Assembly: GCA_963822215.1 (NCBI GenBank)
Contig: CAWGGX010000003.1
Span: 992,001-1,056,000, forward strand
Direction: 5' to 3'
DNA from: Roseiarcus sp963822215
Lineage (GTDB): Bacteria; Pseudomonadota; Alphaproteobacteria; Rhizobiales; Beijerinckiaceae
DNA: 64,000 nt
Both the position numbers and the translations under genes were made by a program. Of this stretch, positions 45,969 to 55,230 are shown in pieces (position 1 is the stretch's first letter; every line of letters begins with the position of its first letter). Under the pieces are notes generated by a model. It was given only the letters and a program-made list of their open reading frames with translations, did not search any database and was not told the origin of the DNA.

Positions 45969-47498
45969 GTAACTCCCAAGCCCGAGTGAGTCCGAAATGC
46001 CACAGGGTTTGTGAATTTGGTTTTTGGCGCCGAATTCATGAAGACATAATGGGGCGAGTTTGACTCAAGGGTGGGATGACCCTTCCTGCGGAAGTCGAGG
46101 AGCTTATCGCTTCGCTGAATCGCCAAGTTTTGGCGCTTCAGGCGGAGGTTGTCGAACTTCGTCGTCGATTGGGTCTGGACAGTTCGACGAGTTCGAAACC
46201 GCCATCGAGCGACGGGTTGAAGAAGAAGCCGCGGGTGGCGGGCAGCCGGCGCGGCCGCTCTGGCAAGCCGAGCGGGGGCCAGAAGGGCCATCAGGGCGGC
46301 ACGTTGCGTCAGGTCGCCGATCCCGACGCCGTGGTTCGGCACGAGGCCTGCGCGTGCGGCCATTGCGGTTCGTCTCTGGATCCGATGGCGGCGATTGGGG
46401 TCGAGAAACGCCAGGTGTTCGATCTTCCCGAGCGTGCGTTGTTGGTCACGGAACATCAGGCTTCGATCTATCATTGCGCGCAATGCCGGGGCGTGACGAA
46501 GGCCGAGTTTCCCGATGGCGTGGTCTCGCCGACCCAATATGGCGAGCGTATCAAGGCGGCGGCGATTTATCTCAACATCCATCAACTCATCCCCGAGGAT
46601 CGGGTCGCGCAGGCGCTGAACGATCTGTTCGGCGCGCCGTTGATCTGTCCGGCCAGCGTCGTCGCCTGGGTGGGCAAGAAGGCGGGCGAACTGGGCGAAG
46701 TCTACAAGGCCATCGGCGAACGCGTGGCCGAGGCCAAGGTTCGCTGCCTCGATGAGACGGGCTATCGGATCGCCGGCAAGCTGCACTGGCTGCACACGAC
46801 GTCGAGTTTGGCCTTCACTTTTTATCGCGCGGGCGAAAAGCGCGGCGACATCCCCACGGATTTGCGGGACGGCGTCGTCGTGCATGACCACTTCTTGCCC
46901 TATCGCGGGATGGACACGGTCGAGCACGCCTTCTGCAACGCGCATATCCTGCGCGAACTCCAAGCTCTCATAGAGTTTGAGAAGGAGCCCTGGGCCGAAC
47001 TCATGCGCGCGGTCCTCCTCGACGCCAACGCCGCCGTCAATGGGGCGCGCGAGGCGGGCGCCTCGGCGCTCCCGCCCGAGACGATCGCGGCGTTCGTCGA
47101 GCGCTATTGGGCCGCGGTTCGGCTCGGCCTCGCCTTTCATCGTCAATTGCCCAAGCTGGAGACGAAATCTCCCGGGCGCGGACGCCCCAAACAACGCCCA
47201 GGACAAAATCTGCTCGAAAGGCTGAAGACCTTCAAGACCGAAACGCTCCGGTTCATGAGCAATTTCGACGTGCCCTTCACCAACAATCTGGCCGAGCAGG
47301 ACCTGCGAATGATGAAGGTCAAAATGAAAATCTCGGGGTGTTTCCGAACCCTCGACGGCGCCAAAATCTTCGCCAGCCTCAGATCCGTCGTCTCGACAGC
47401 CCGAAAACAGGGCGCCAACATCCTCCAAACCCTCGCCGCCTCGCCAAATCAAATCATGCACGCCTTGATCGCGTCAGGGTAAAGGGCTTGGGAGTTAC
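45969..47498 (+). mobile_element. IS66-family element, copy 1
   Basis: 1530 bp with terminal inverted repeats GTAACTCCCAAGCCC (45969-45983) and its complement (47484-47498), and the GTAA end typical of IS66 relatives. Only the transposase gene is present, as in the ISBst12-like subgroup. Left flank TTTCGCCG and right flank GTCACAAT do not match each other; they match copy 2's flanks in inverted order (see the inversion finding). Confidence 0.93.
46076..47482 (+). CDS. IS66-family transposase (TnpC), copy 1
   Basis: 468-aa transposase. An N-terminal leucine-zipper-like helix (EVEELIASLNRQVLALQAEVVELRRRL) is followed by a zinc-binding region (CACGHCGSSLD ... CAQCRG) and the DDE core with Asp in RCLDETG, Asp in VVHDHF and Glu in NNLAEQDLR. 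ATG 46076 is about 105 bp inside the left end. Confidence 0.95.
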   Translation: MTLPAEVEELIASLNRQVLALQAEVVELRRRLGLDSSTSSKPPSSDGLKKKPRVAGSRRGRSGKPSGGQKGHQGGTLRQVADPDAVVRHEACACGHCGSSLDPMAAIGVEKRQVFDLPERALLVTEHQASIYHCAQCRGVTKAEFPDGVVSPTQYGERIKAAAIYLNIHQLIPEDRVAQALNDLFGAPLICPASVVAWVGKKAGELGEVYKAIGERVAEAKVRCLDETGYRIAGKLHWLHTTSSLAFTFYRAGEKRGDIPTDLRDGVVVHDHFLPYRGMDTVEHAFCNAHILRELQALIEFEKEPWAELMRAVLLDANAAVNGAREAGASALPPETIAAFVERYWAAVRLGLAFHRQLPKLETKSPGRGRPKQRPGQNLLERLKTFKTETLRFMSNFDVPFTNNLAEQDLRMMKVKMKISGCFRTLDGAKIFASLRSVVSTARKQGANILQTLAASPNQIMHALIASG

Positions 47499-48006
47499 GT
47501 CACAATTTCGCTCGGGCGCTCGTTATATAGCAGATCTACTATGTACATTATTAGCTTTGCCTCCACGCCTCTGTAGCGCAGGAAGCGTCGGCTCCGACTC
47601 GTGCAGCCACTGAGTTCGAGACGCGTCGAGGTCGCGGTTCGGACGCCCTCGCCGAGGACCGGCGCGGGGATCGGATACTCAGTCGGTGAAACGTCTGGCG
47701 TCGACCGCATCTTTTTCAGCCCTATCAACATTCCGACGACATGCGTTGCCGAAGCGTCCGTCCGGGCAACGACGGTCGCCGGCTTTGCGGCGATGGGAAA
47801 CCAGTTCCGCCGTCAACGGCTGTTTAACCGGCGATTGCGGCTCGCAACCGGCGGGAGATGACAGTCCGCAGGGCGCTCAAACGCCGGCACGGCCCGCGAG
47901 GGTCAGGGCAGGATGCGGGCGGTCCAAGATCGCAGGCGTTCGCTCGCGCTTGTGGATAGGCACGCGGCCCACGTGCGCGGCCGATCCAACCTGATAAGAT
48001 GGCGCA
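47499..48006. other. start of the inverted segment, no confident gene
   Basis: 508 bp, part of the 47499-48882 block flipped between the IS66 copies. A minus-strand frame (47495-47731, ending in ...NERPSEIVT) would have continued past the original insertion site as DLCA-stop, so it may be a small gene cut by IS66. It has no recognisable motif, and I do not call it. Confidence 0.4.
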
Positions 48007-48444
48007 ATGCCCCTTCATCTCATCAAACTCTGCGTTGGCGCCGATTCGCTCGAGGACCTGCGGACGTGGATGGTGGCGCGCATGCGCGAGGCGGAGAAGC
48101 GCGGCGCGCCCTCCCGCCATGCTCATGTTACGCGCATGACGCCGAAGCGGGCGGACCAACTGATCGACGGCGGCTCGCTCTACTGGGTGATCAAGGGCCA
48201 GGTTGGGGCGCGGCAGGCGGTCGTCGGCGTCGAGCCGTTCAGGGACGCCGACGGGATCGGGCGCTGTAAGCTCTGGCTCGACGGCGAGGTGATCCCAGTC
48301 GCGCCCCGCCCGATGCGCGCGTTCCAGGGCTGGCGCTATTACCAGCCGAAGGACGCGCCGCCCGATCTCGACGAGTCCCAGGCGGGATTCGCAGAGATGC
48401 CAGAGGCCCTGCGGCGCGAGCTGGCGTCGCTGGGGCTGCTTTGA
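48007..48444 (+). CDS. DUF1489 family protein
   Basis: 145-aa soluble protein. The pattern HLIKLCVGADSLEDLRTWM, RHAHVTRMTPKRADQLIDGGSLYWVIKG, CKLWLDGEVIPVAPRPMRAFQGWRYY is that of DUF1489, found in nearly all alphaproteobacteria. Function unknown. It lies in the segment flipped between the IS66 copies, so its ancestral orientation was probably minus. Confidence 0.92.
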   Translation: MPLHLIKLCVGADSLEDLRTWMVARMREAEKRGAPSRHAHVTRMTPKRADQLIDGGSLYWVIKGQVGARQAVVGVEPFRDADGIGRCKLWLDGEVIPVAPRPMRAFQGWRYYQPKDAPPDLDESQAGFAEMPEALRRELASLGLL

Positions 48445-48882
48445 ACGGCGCCTTCAGGGCATATAGAACTTGGCCATTGTGCGGAAGTCGCGGCTTATCC
48501 CTTCGCCCGGTTCGCGCTGCGGCATGTCTTTAAGTCCTTGAGCCGCTGCCGGTTGGCGTATCTTTCCCTAGCCGAAGTTGGCCGATTCGGCCGGTTTGGC
48601 CCGAGTAACACCTTGAAATTGCTGAGGTGGTACCCTCAAGGTCGGCACTACAGACCACTACGTTTCGGGCTGCTGGCTGATCTTCTTCGGCAATAGTCCA
48701 GTTCGATGCCGATTACCGTTCGTCTCGCGAATCATCTGATCCGAAAACATGGCTATCGCGGCATTGTTCACAGATCGGCCGATGAGAGAATACCCTTGGT
48801 CGGCACTACAGCCGTTTTTCTCCGATCCGCGGTATCGCGGACAAGCAATATCAATCGCTTGCGCAAGCACGTGACGGCGAAA
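48445..48882. other. end of the inverted segment
   Basis: About 440 bp with lower GC than the surroundings. A 14-bp direct repeat GGTCGGCACTACAG occurs at 48640-48653 and 48798-48811, each preceded by taccct. A short element (tagccgaagtt.gccgattcg, about 48568) also occurs at 45923. No supported gene. Confidence 0.5.
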
Positions 48883-50413
48883 GTAACTCCCAAGCCCTTT
48901 ACCCTGACGCGATCAAGGCGTGCATGATTTGATTTGGCGAGGCGGCGAGGGTTTGGAGGATGTTGGCGCCCTGTTTTCGGGCTGTCGAGACGACGGATCT
49001 GAGGCTGGCGAAGATTTTGGCGCCGTCGAGGGTTCGGAAACACCCCGAGATTTTCATTTTGACCTTCATCATTCGCAGGTCCTGCTCGGCCAGATTGTTG
49101 GTGAAGGGCACGTCGAAATTGCTCATGAACCGGAGCGTTTCGGTCTTGAAGGTCTTCAGCCTTTCGAGCAGATTTTGTCCTGGGCGTTGTTTGGGGCGTC
49201 CGCGCCCAGGAGATTTCGTCTCCAGCTTGGGCAATTGACGATGAAAGGCGAGGCCGAGCCGAACCGCGGCCCAATAGCGCTCGACGAACGCCGCGATCGT
49301 CTCGGGCGGGAGCGCCGAGGCGCCCGCCTCGCGCGCCCCATTGACGGCGGCGTTGGCGTCGAGGAGGACCGCGCGCATGAGTTCGGCCCAGGGCTCCTTC
49401 TCAAACTCTATGAGAGCTTGGAGTTCGCGCAGGATATGCGCGTTGCAGAAGGCGTGCTCGACCGTGTCCATCCCGCGATAGGGCAAGAAGTGGTCATGCA
49501 CGACGACGCCGTCCCGCAAATCCGTGGGGATGTCGCCGCGCTTTTCGCCCGCGCGATAAAAAGTGAAGGCCAAACTCGACGTCGTGTGCAGCCAGTGCAG
49601 CTTGCCGGCGATCCGATAGCCCGTCTCATCGAGGCAGCGAACCTTGGCCTCGGCCACGCGTTCGCCGATGGCCTTGTAGACTTCGCCCAGTTCGCCCGCC
49701 TTCTTGCCCACCCAGGCGACGACGCTGGCCGGACAGATCAACGGCGCGCCGAACAGATCGTTCAGCGCCTGCGCGACCCGATCCTCGGGGATGAGTTGAT
49801 GGATGTTGAGATAAATCGCCGCCGCCTTGATACGCTCGCCATATTGGGTCGGCGAGACCACGCCATCGGGAAACTCGGCCTTCGTCACGCCCCGGCATTG
49901 CGCGCAATGATAGATCGAAGCCTGATGTTCCGTGACCAACAACGCACGCTCGGGAAGATCGAACACCTGGCGTTTCTCGACCCCAATCGCCGCCATCGGA
50001 TCCAGAGACGAACCGCAATGGCCGCACGCGCAGGCCTCGTGCCGAACCACGGCGTCGGGATCGGCGACCTGACGCAACGTGCCGCCCTGATGGCCCTTCT
50101 GGCCCCCGCTCGGCTTGCCAGAGCGGCCGCGCCGGCTGCCCGCCACCCGCGGCTTCTTCTTCAACCCGTCGCTCGATGGCGGTTTCGAACTCGTCGAACT
50201 GTCCAGACCCAATCGACGACGAAGTTCGACAACCTCCGCCTGAAGCGCCAAAACTTGGCGATTCAGCGAAGCGATAAGCTCCTCGACTTCCGCAGGAAGG
50301 GTCATCCCACCCTTGAGTCAGAACTCGCCCCATTATGTCTTCATGAATTCGGCGCCAAAAACCAAATTCACAAACCCTGTGGCATTTCGGACTCACTCGG
50401 GCTTGGGAGTTAC
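48883..50413 (-). mobile_element. IS66-family element, copy 2 (inverted)
   Basis: 1531 bp, inverted relative to copy 1 and differing from it, as far as I can see, by one synonymous substitution in the transposase and one 1-bp indel before the gene. The ends are GTAACTCCCAAGCCC at 48883 and its complement at 50413. Flanks: left CGGCGAAA, right ATTGTGAC. Confidence 0.93.
48899..50305 (-). CDS. IS66-family transposase (TnpC), copy 2
   Basis: 468 aa and identical in sequence to copy 1 at the protein level. DDE residues and zinc-binding cysteines are intact, so both copies could be active. The near identity indicates recent duplication or ongoing homogenisation by recombination between the copies. 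Confidence 0.95.
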   Translation of the reverse strand: MTLPAEVEELIASLNRQVLALQAEVVELRRRLGLDSSTSSKPPSSDGLKKKPRVAGSRRGRSGKPSGGQKGHQGGTLRQVADPDAVVRHEACACGHCGSSLDPMAAIGVEKRQVFDLPERALLVTEHQASIYHCAQCRGVTKAEFPDGVVSPTQYGERIKAAAIYLNIHQLIPEDRVAQALNDLFGAPLICPASVVAWVGKKAGELGEVYKAIGERVAEAKVRCLDETGYRIAGKLHWLHTTSSLAFTFYRAGEKRGDIPTDLRDGVVVHDHFLPYRGMDTVEHAFCNAHILRELQALIEFEKEPWAELMRAVLLDANAAVNGAREAGASALPPETIAAFVERYWAAVRLGLAFHRQLPKLETKSPGRGRPKQRPGQNLLERLKTFKTETLRFMSNFDVPFTNNLAEQDLRMMKVKMKISGCFRTLDGAKIFASLRSVVSTARKQGANILQTLAASPNQIMHALIASG

Positions 50414-50573
50414 ATTGTGACAGATTTGTGCGCTTAAGCCATTGAGAACGTGGAATCGCTGCCAGGCCTGCACCGGGTCGCCGGGCGTCGGCCGGCCGAC
50501 GCTTCGGCTGACTTGGGCAGGGGCGGCCGAGTCCAACGCGGCCGGAGCCGTGTTCGCAGACCCTTGCCGCCCC

Positions 50574-52538
50574 TCATTCCGGCGCCGCCTCGACGTGCAT
50601 GATCCGCTCGCCCATCTCGACCTGCTCGCCGACTGTCGAGACGAGGTCGCGGATCACGCCTGCGAAGGGCGCGGTCAGGGCGTGCTCCATCTTCATCGCC
50701 TCGACCACGGCGAGCCGCTGGCCGACCTCGACCCTATCGCCCTCGACGACAAACAGCGCCACCACCCGGCCGTTCATCGGCGCCCGCACGCCCCCGTCGC
50801 CCTCCTCCGGACCGCCAGCCGACCGCTCGAGCGGATCGACCAGTTGGACGTAGGCCTGCCGGCCGCCGGCGAAGGCGTAGACCCCGTCAGCTGTCTCGAA
50901 GAGCGTCGGCGGCAAGGACTTTTCGGCTGCAGGCGCGAGACGCCCCGCCGCCTCGAGCGCGTGACCGCTCTCCTCCACGACGTGCAGGCGGGTGGGCTTG
51001 CCGTCGATCAGCACGTCGAGCCCCACCCGCCGCGCGCCCATGAGCTCGAACGAATCGGCGATGCCCCAGGGATCGAAGGGCGACGCAGGCGACGGCCGCC
51101 CAGCGTCGCGCCGGTCGAGCAGCGTCCGCGCCGCGGCGAGCACGGCGCGCTCGTTCGGCGGATGGGGGATCGCGCCAAGGCTTCCCAGGCGCGCATCGAT
51201 GAAGCCGGTGTCGAACGCGCCGGCCGCGACTTCGGGACTCCGCATCAGGGCGCGCAGGAAGGCGAGATTGGTCTTCGGCCCGATGACGACCGCCCGGTCG
51301 AGCGCGCGGTTCAGCGCGACGAGCGCCTCGGCGCGCGTCGGCGCGTGCACGATCAGCTTGGCGATCATCGCGTCATAGAAGGGGGTCACGCTGTCGCCGG
51401 CCTCAACTCCCGTATCGACGCGCACGCCGCCCTGCCCCGCATCCTCGCCGAGGCTCATCGCATGGATTTGGCCGGGAGACGGCAGGAAATTATGCTCCGG
51501 GTCCTCGGCGTAAACTCGCGCCTCGATCGCCGCGCCGCTGCGCGCGATCGCCTCCTGCTTCAGCGGCAACGGCTCGCCCGCGGCGGCCCGGAACTGCCAT
51601 TCGACCAGGTCGAGGCCGGTCACCGCCTCGGTGACGGGATGTTCGACCTGAAGCCGCGTGTTCATCTCAAGGAAGTAGAAGTCGTTCGGCCCCAGGCCGC
51701 GCGAAGCGTCGGCGATGAATTCGACCGTGCCCGCGCCCTCATAGCCCGAAGCCAGCGCCGCGTCGGTCGCCGCCTTCGCCATCGCCGCGCGCGTCTCGTC
51801 CGGCAATCCCGGCGAGGGGCATTCCTCGATCACCTTCTGATGGCGCCGCTGCAGCGAGCAGTCGCGCTCGAACAGGTGGACGCAGTTCCCGTGGCCGTCG
51901 GCGAACACCTGCATCTCGATGTGACGCGGCGAAGCGACATACTTCTCGATCAGCACGCGCCCATCGCCGAAGGCGGCTTGCGCCTCCCGGCTCGCGCTCT
52001 CGAGCGCCGCCTCGAAATCGACATGCGCGTCGACCCGGCGCATGCCGCGACCGCCGCCGCCGGCGATCGCCTTGATCAGGACCGGATAGCCGATCTCGTA
52101 GGCCTTCTCGCGCAGGAACTTTGGCGTCTGGTTGTCGCCGTGGTAGCCCGGAACGACCGGAACCCCGGCCTTCTGCATCAGCGCCTTGGCCGAATTCTTG
52201 AGCCCCATGGCCCGCATCGCCGCCGGCGGCGGCCCGACGAAAACGACCCCGGCCGCGGCGCAGGCGTCTGCGAATTCTGCGTTCTCCGACAGAAAGCCGT
52301 AGCCCGGGTGCAGGCACTCGGCTCTGATCCGCCGCGCCAGCGCGATGATCGCCGGGCCGTCGAGATAACCGCTGGCGCCCTCCCCAATTTCGAAGGCTTG
52401 GTCGGCGAGACGCGTGAACAGGGCGCCGCGATCGGCCGGCGTATGCAACGCGATCGGCCTGATCCCCAGGCGTCGGGCGGTGCGGATGATCCGGCAGGCG
52501 ATCTCGCCGCGGTTGGCGATCAGGACGTTTGCGAACAT
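50574..52538 (-). CDS. mccA: methylcrotonyl-CoA carboxylase-type alpha subunit (biotin carboxylase/BCCP)
   Basis: 654-aa subunit that carboxylates its own biotin using ATP and bicarbonate. The biotin carboxylase part (about 1-450) has ANRGEIACRIIRTARRLGI, GYGFLSENAEF, the ATP-grasp IAGGGGRGMRRV and EMNTRLQVEHPVTEAVTGLDLVEWQ. A linker leads to the biotinyl domain with Lys616 in EAMKMEHAL. It resembles the 3-methylcrotonyl-CoA carboxylase alpha chain of leucine breakdown; acyl-CoA specificity is inferred from the partner at 55893-57500. Confidence 0.9.
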   Translation of the reverse strand: MFANVLIANRGEIACRIIRTARRLGIRPIALHTPADRGALFTRLADQAFEIGEGASGYLDGPAIIALARRIRAECLHPGYGFLSENAEFADACAAAGVVFVGPPPAAMRAMGLKNSAKALMQKAGVPVVPGYHGDNQTPKFLREKAYEIGYPVLIKAIAGGGGRGMRRVDAHVDFEAALESASREAQAAFGDGRVLIEKYVASPRHIEMQVFADGHGNCVHLFERDCSLQRRHQKVIEECPSPGLPDETRAAMAKAATDAALASGYEGAGTVEFIADASRGLGPNDFYFLEMNTRLQVEHPVTEAVTGLDLVEWQFRAAAGEPLPLKQEAIARSGAAIEARVYAEDPEHNFLPSPGQIHAMSLGEDAGQGGVRVDTGVEAGDSVTPFYDAMIAKLIVHAPTRAEALVALNRALDRAVVIGPKTNLAFLRALMRSPEVAAGAFDTGFIDARLGSLGAIPHPPNERAVLAAARTLLDRRDAGRPSPASPFDPWGIADSFELMGARRVGLDVLIDGKPTRLHVVEESGHALEAAGRLAPAAEKSLPPTLFETADGVYAFAGGRQAYVQLVDPLERSAGGPEEGDGGVRAPMNGRVVALFVVEGDRVEVGQRLAVVEAMKMEHALTAPFAGVIRDLVSTVGEQVEMGERIMHVEAAPE

Positions 52539-52775
52539 TGGGGCCTCCCGAGCGGACCTGTCTATCCAACCGGCGACGGGATGGCGAGGCGCCTGATCGC
52601 ATTGGGCACGATCCCGCCGCAAAATCTCGTTATGGAGCGCGCCGGGGGGATCGGGCCGGCGGGGTCATCCAAGCTTTTGCTTCGAACGGCGCAGGTGGGT
52701 CGTCCGCCGGCCGTCACACGCCTGAGCCAAACGCAGCGGAGGATCGCCCGCCGACGACGAAGGACGATGCCGGTC

Positions 52776-54092
52776 ATGAATCTCATCCAAAAAGCGCTCG
52801 CGATGCTCCGTAGAGCTGCTGGCGCGTCCGTCGCGCAGGAGCCGGGCGAGGACGCGCGTCGAGCGCTTTCGATCACGCCCGAGCCCGCCGCTGAACAGCC
52901 GCCTGCGCAACCTCGACGGAATGAGATGCGCTCTGCGAGCGAGGCGCGGACGGCCTTGGAACCGTCGGCGGAAGGCCGGCCCGGAGCGACTGCGACCGTT
53001 CCAACCCCCGTCGAGCCCGAGGTCAAGGCGGAGGCCGCGGCTGTCTACCCGGCTGGCGTTCCGGCCGCGCCTCCGACGCCCGCGGCCGCGGAAGCGGTCA
53101 GGCGTGACGACGGACTTGCGCCGCGAAAGCCGGCAAACCTCAATCTCGCCAGGCGCCAGGCGCCCTGGCCGCCAGAGACGCTCAGTCTTGCGCTGCAGGG
53201 CGGAGGATCGTTCGGCGCGTTCACCTGGGGCGTTCTCGACCGGCTGCTGGAGGAGCCCCAGATCGACTTCGACGCGGTTAGCGGCTCGAGCGCCGGCGCC
53301 GTCAACGCCGTCCTCCTCGCGTCCGGATTGATCGACGCGGGACGCGAGGGGGCCCGGGAGCGTCTGTCCCGGTTCTGGAGGCGGGTTAGCCAGGCCGCCG
53401 CGCTGGTCTCGGCCGCGTCGCCGCTCGGCGCCGGCATCGAACTGATCATGCGGATGATGTCCCCCTATCAGTTCAACCCGTTCAACGTGAATCCGCTGCG
53501 TGAGGCGCTTGCCGCGGAAGTGGATTTCGAACGGCTTCGGGAACGGTCGAAGATCAAGCTCCTGCTCGGCGCAACCCGCGTGCGCGACGGCAGTCTGCGG
53601 ATACTGACCAACAACGAGCTGACGGTCGACGCCGTGCTGGCATCCGCCTGTCTGCCCCTTCTGCATCATGCGATCGAACTCGATGGCGAGCCTTACTGGG
53701 ACGGTGGTTACGCCGCCAATCCGCCGCTCATTCCGCTCGTTCGCGCTTCCAATTCGTCGCACATCCTGATCGTGCAGGTGACGCCGAACATGTCGGACCG
53801 GCTGCCAAAGACGACGAGCGAAATTGCAGCCCGCATCGAGCAAATCCAGTTCAACGCCACGCTCAACAGCGAGTTGGAGGCGTTGAAATACGGCAAGATC
53901 ATCGGCGCGGCGGACAAGCTCCGGCGGCTGCGCATCGGCCGGATTTCCGCTGACGACCATTTCGAGGGATTCGGTCGCGAAAGCGCCGCCAACCTCAGCT
54001 GGGACTTCCTCGAACGCCTCCATCTTGGCGGACGCGCCGCGGCGGAGTCTTGGCTGAACCAAGACGTTCCGGCGTTGCGGCGGCCCGCGTGA
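52776..54092 (+). CDS. patatin-like phospholipase
   Basis: 438-aa protein. A disordered, Ala/Pro-rich N-terminus of about 130 residues precedes a patatin domain with the oxyanion loop GGGSFG (142-147), nucleophile GSSAG (170-174) and catalytic DGG (309-311), i.e. a complete Ser-Asp dyad. AAGGA lies 11 bases before ATG 52776; ATG 52767 is also possible. It may act on membrane lipids; related proteins in Hyphomicrobiales have been linked to PHA metabolism, but that is not shown here. Confidence 0.88.
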   Translation: MNLIQKALAMLRRAAGASVAQEPGEDARRALSITPEPAAEQPPAQPRRNEMRSASEARTALEPSAEGRPGATATVPTPVEPEVKAEAAAVYPAGVPAAPPTPAAAEAVRRDDGLAPRKPANLNLARRQAPWPPETLSLALQGGGSFGAFTWGVLDRLLEEPQIDFDAVSGSSAGAVNAVLLASGLIDAGREGARERLSRFWRRVSQAAALVSAASPLGAGIELIMRMMSPYQFNPFNVNPLREALAAEVDFERLRERSKIKLLLGATRVRDGSLRILTNNELTVDAVLASACLPLLHHAIELDGEPYWDGGYAANPPLIPLVRASNSSHILIVQVTPNMSDRLPKTTSEIAARIEQIQFNATLNSELEALKYGKIIGAADKLRRLRIGRISADDHFEGFGRESAANLSWDFLERLHLGGRAAAESWLNQDVPALRRPA

Positions 54093-54203
54093 TCGCGATT
54101 GGGCGTGCAGTTTTGACGTAGGTCATTGCGTAGCGTTCCGGCTCGTGTCTCCTGAGCCCGATCTCCACGACGCGACATGCGTCGGTAAATCGAGGGTTGG
54201 AAT

Positions 54204-54686
54204 ATGAGGATTTTGGGATTCCTTTCGTTGACTGCGGCGTTAACATGTCTCTCCGTCTCGCAAGCGCCGGCTCAGGACACGATGCAGGTCGGCAAGCTGT
54301 CATGTGACGTATCGGCTGGCGTAGGCATGATCCTCATGCAGAAGCAGACGATGCATTGTCTGTATACGCCGATCAAGGGCGGCGCGCCGGAGCCCTATCT
54401 CGGGCGGATCGATGAGTTTGGCGTCGCGCTCGGCGCGGTCGGTCAGGGACATTTGATTTGGGGCGTGATCGCGCCGGCCTCAGGCGTCCCGCACGGCGCC
54501 CTCTCGGGCACTTACGTCGGCGTTGGGGCCGAGGCCAGCGCGGGCGCTGGCGTCGGAGCGACCGTCCTTGTCGGCGGGACCGGGCGCGCCTTCTCGCTGC
54601 AGCCGGTCTCCGTCGAAGGACAAGTCGGCCTCAACGTGGCCGGCGGCGTCACCACTGTGACGCTGCTTCCGCCGCCGGCGCAGTGA
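54204..54686 (+). CDS. DUF992 exported protein
   Basis: 160-aa secreted protein. Signal peptide MRILGFLSLTAALTCLSVSQAPAQ, then KLSCDVSAGVGMILMQKQTMHCLYTP (conserved Cys pair), YLGRIDEFGVALGAV and a glycine-rich beta region. This is the DUF992 pattern, restricted to alphaproteobacteria. Function unknown, periplasmic. Confidence 0.9.
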   Translation: MRILGFLSLTAALTCLSVSQAPAQDTMQVGKLSCDVSAGVGMILMQKQTMHCLYTPIKGGAPEPYLGRIDEFGVALGAVGQGHLIWGVIAPASGVPHGALSGTYVGVGAEASAGAGVGATVLVGGTGRAFSLQPVSVEGQVGLNVAGGVTTVTLLPPPAQ

Positions 54687-54916
54687 AGAGTCCAAAGCCA
54701 CGGCGCGGATCGACTGATCCAGGTATGAATCCCGTCGCTGTTCTTGTTCTGAACAACGCCCGCCTCCGCCAGCCCGGCGGAGGACAACGATTGGCGCTTG
54801 TCGAATGAAACAAAGTTGGGCAATTGTCCGCTTCGCGGAAGCCTGTTGATGGCGGTGAGCGCGCCGCCGGCGGCGGGCAGAGAATTCACTGTAGTCCGGC
54901 CACTGGAGGGATCCCG

Positions 54917-55225
54917 ATGAGCAGCAACGACGACGCTGACCCTGCAGCGCCCGATGAGCCGCGATCCGGGGCCGCAAAGCGAGCTCAGGATGCATTGGGC
55001 GCCGCGCGAGATCTCGTCGCCGGCGCCGATCTCGACCAGTTGCGGAAGAAAGCGACTGACGCGGCCACCGCCGTTTATCAGGAGGGCCGGAACTTCGTTT
55101 CCAACAGTCCGGACTTAGCCAAAGCCAAGGACGACCTGCGGGAGTCCATTCGCAAGAATCCGCTCGCCGCTATCGGGATCGCGTTCACCGCCGGCCTTTT
55201 GCTGGCGCTGCTCACCCGCGGCTAG
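54917..55225 (+). CDS. DUF883/ElaB-like membrane-anchored protein
   Basis: 102-aa protein with an acidic, helical N-terminal part and a C-terminal hydrophobic anchor (PLAAIGIAFTAGLLLALLTRG), the layout of ElaB/YqjD-type proteins that tether to the inner membrane and in E. coli associate with ribosomes in stationary phase. GGAGGG precedes ATG 54917. It is followed five bases later by a holin-like gene, so the two are probably an operon like yqjD-yqjE. Confidence 0.78.
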   Translation: MSSNDDADPAAPDEPRSGAAKRAQDALGAARDLVAGADLDQLRKKATDAATAVYQEGRNFVSNSPDLAKAKDDLRESIRKNPLAAIGIAFTAGLLLALLTRG

Positions 55226-55230
55226 CGCGC

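Noticed and set aside
48640..48811. Two copies of GGTCGGCACTACAG as a CRISPR or att pair
   Set aside because: Only two 14-bp copies with no regular spacers and no integrase or cas gene nearby.
45969..50413. IS66 pair as a composite transposon that moved the DUF1489 gene
   Set aside because: The outer flanks TTTCGCCG and ATTGTGAC do not match, as they would after one transposition of the whole unit; crossed duplications fit two separate insertions followed by inversion.
50442..52766. Upstream extension of the patatin frame back to 50442
   Set aside because: It lies opposite mccA and has no family features; the patatin domain and a usable start begin at about 52776.
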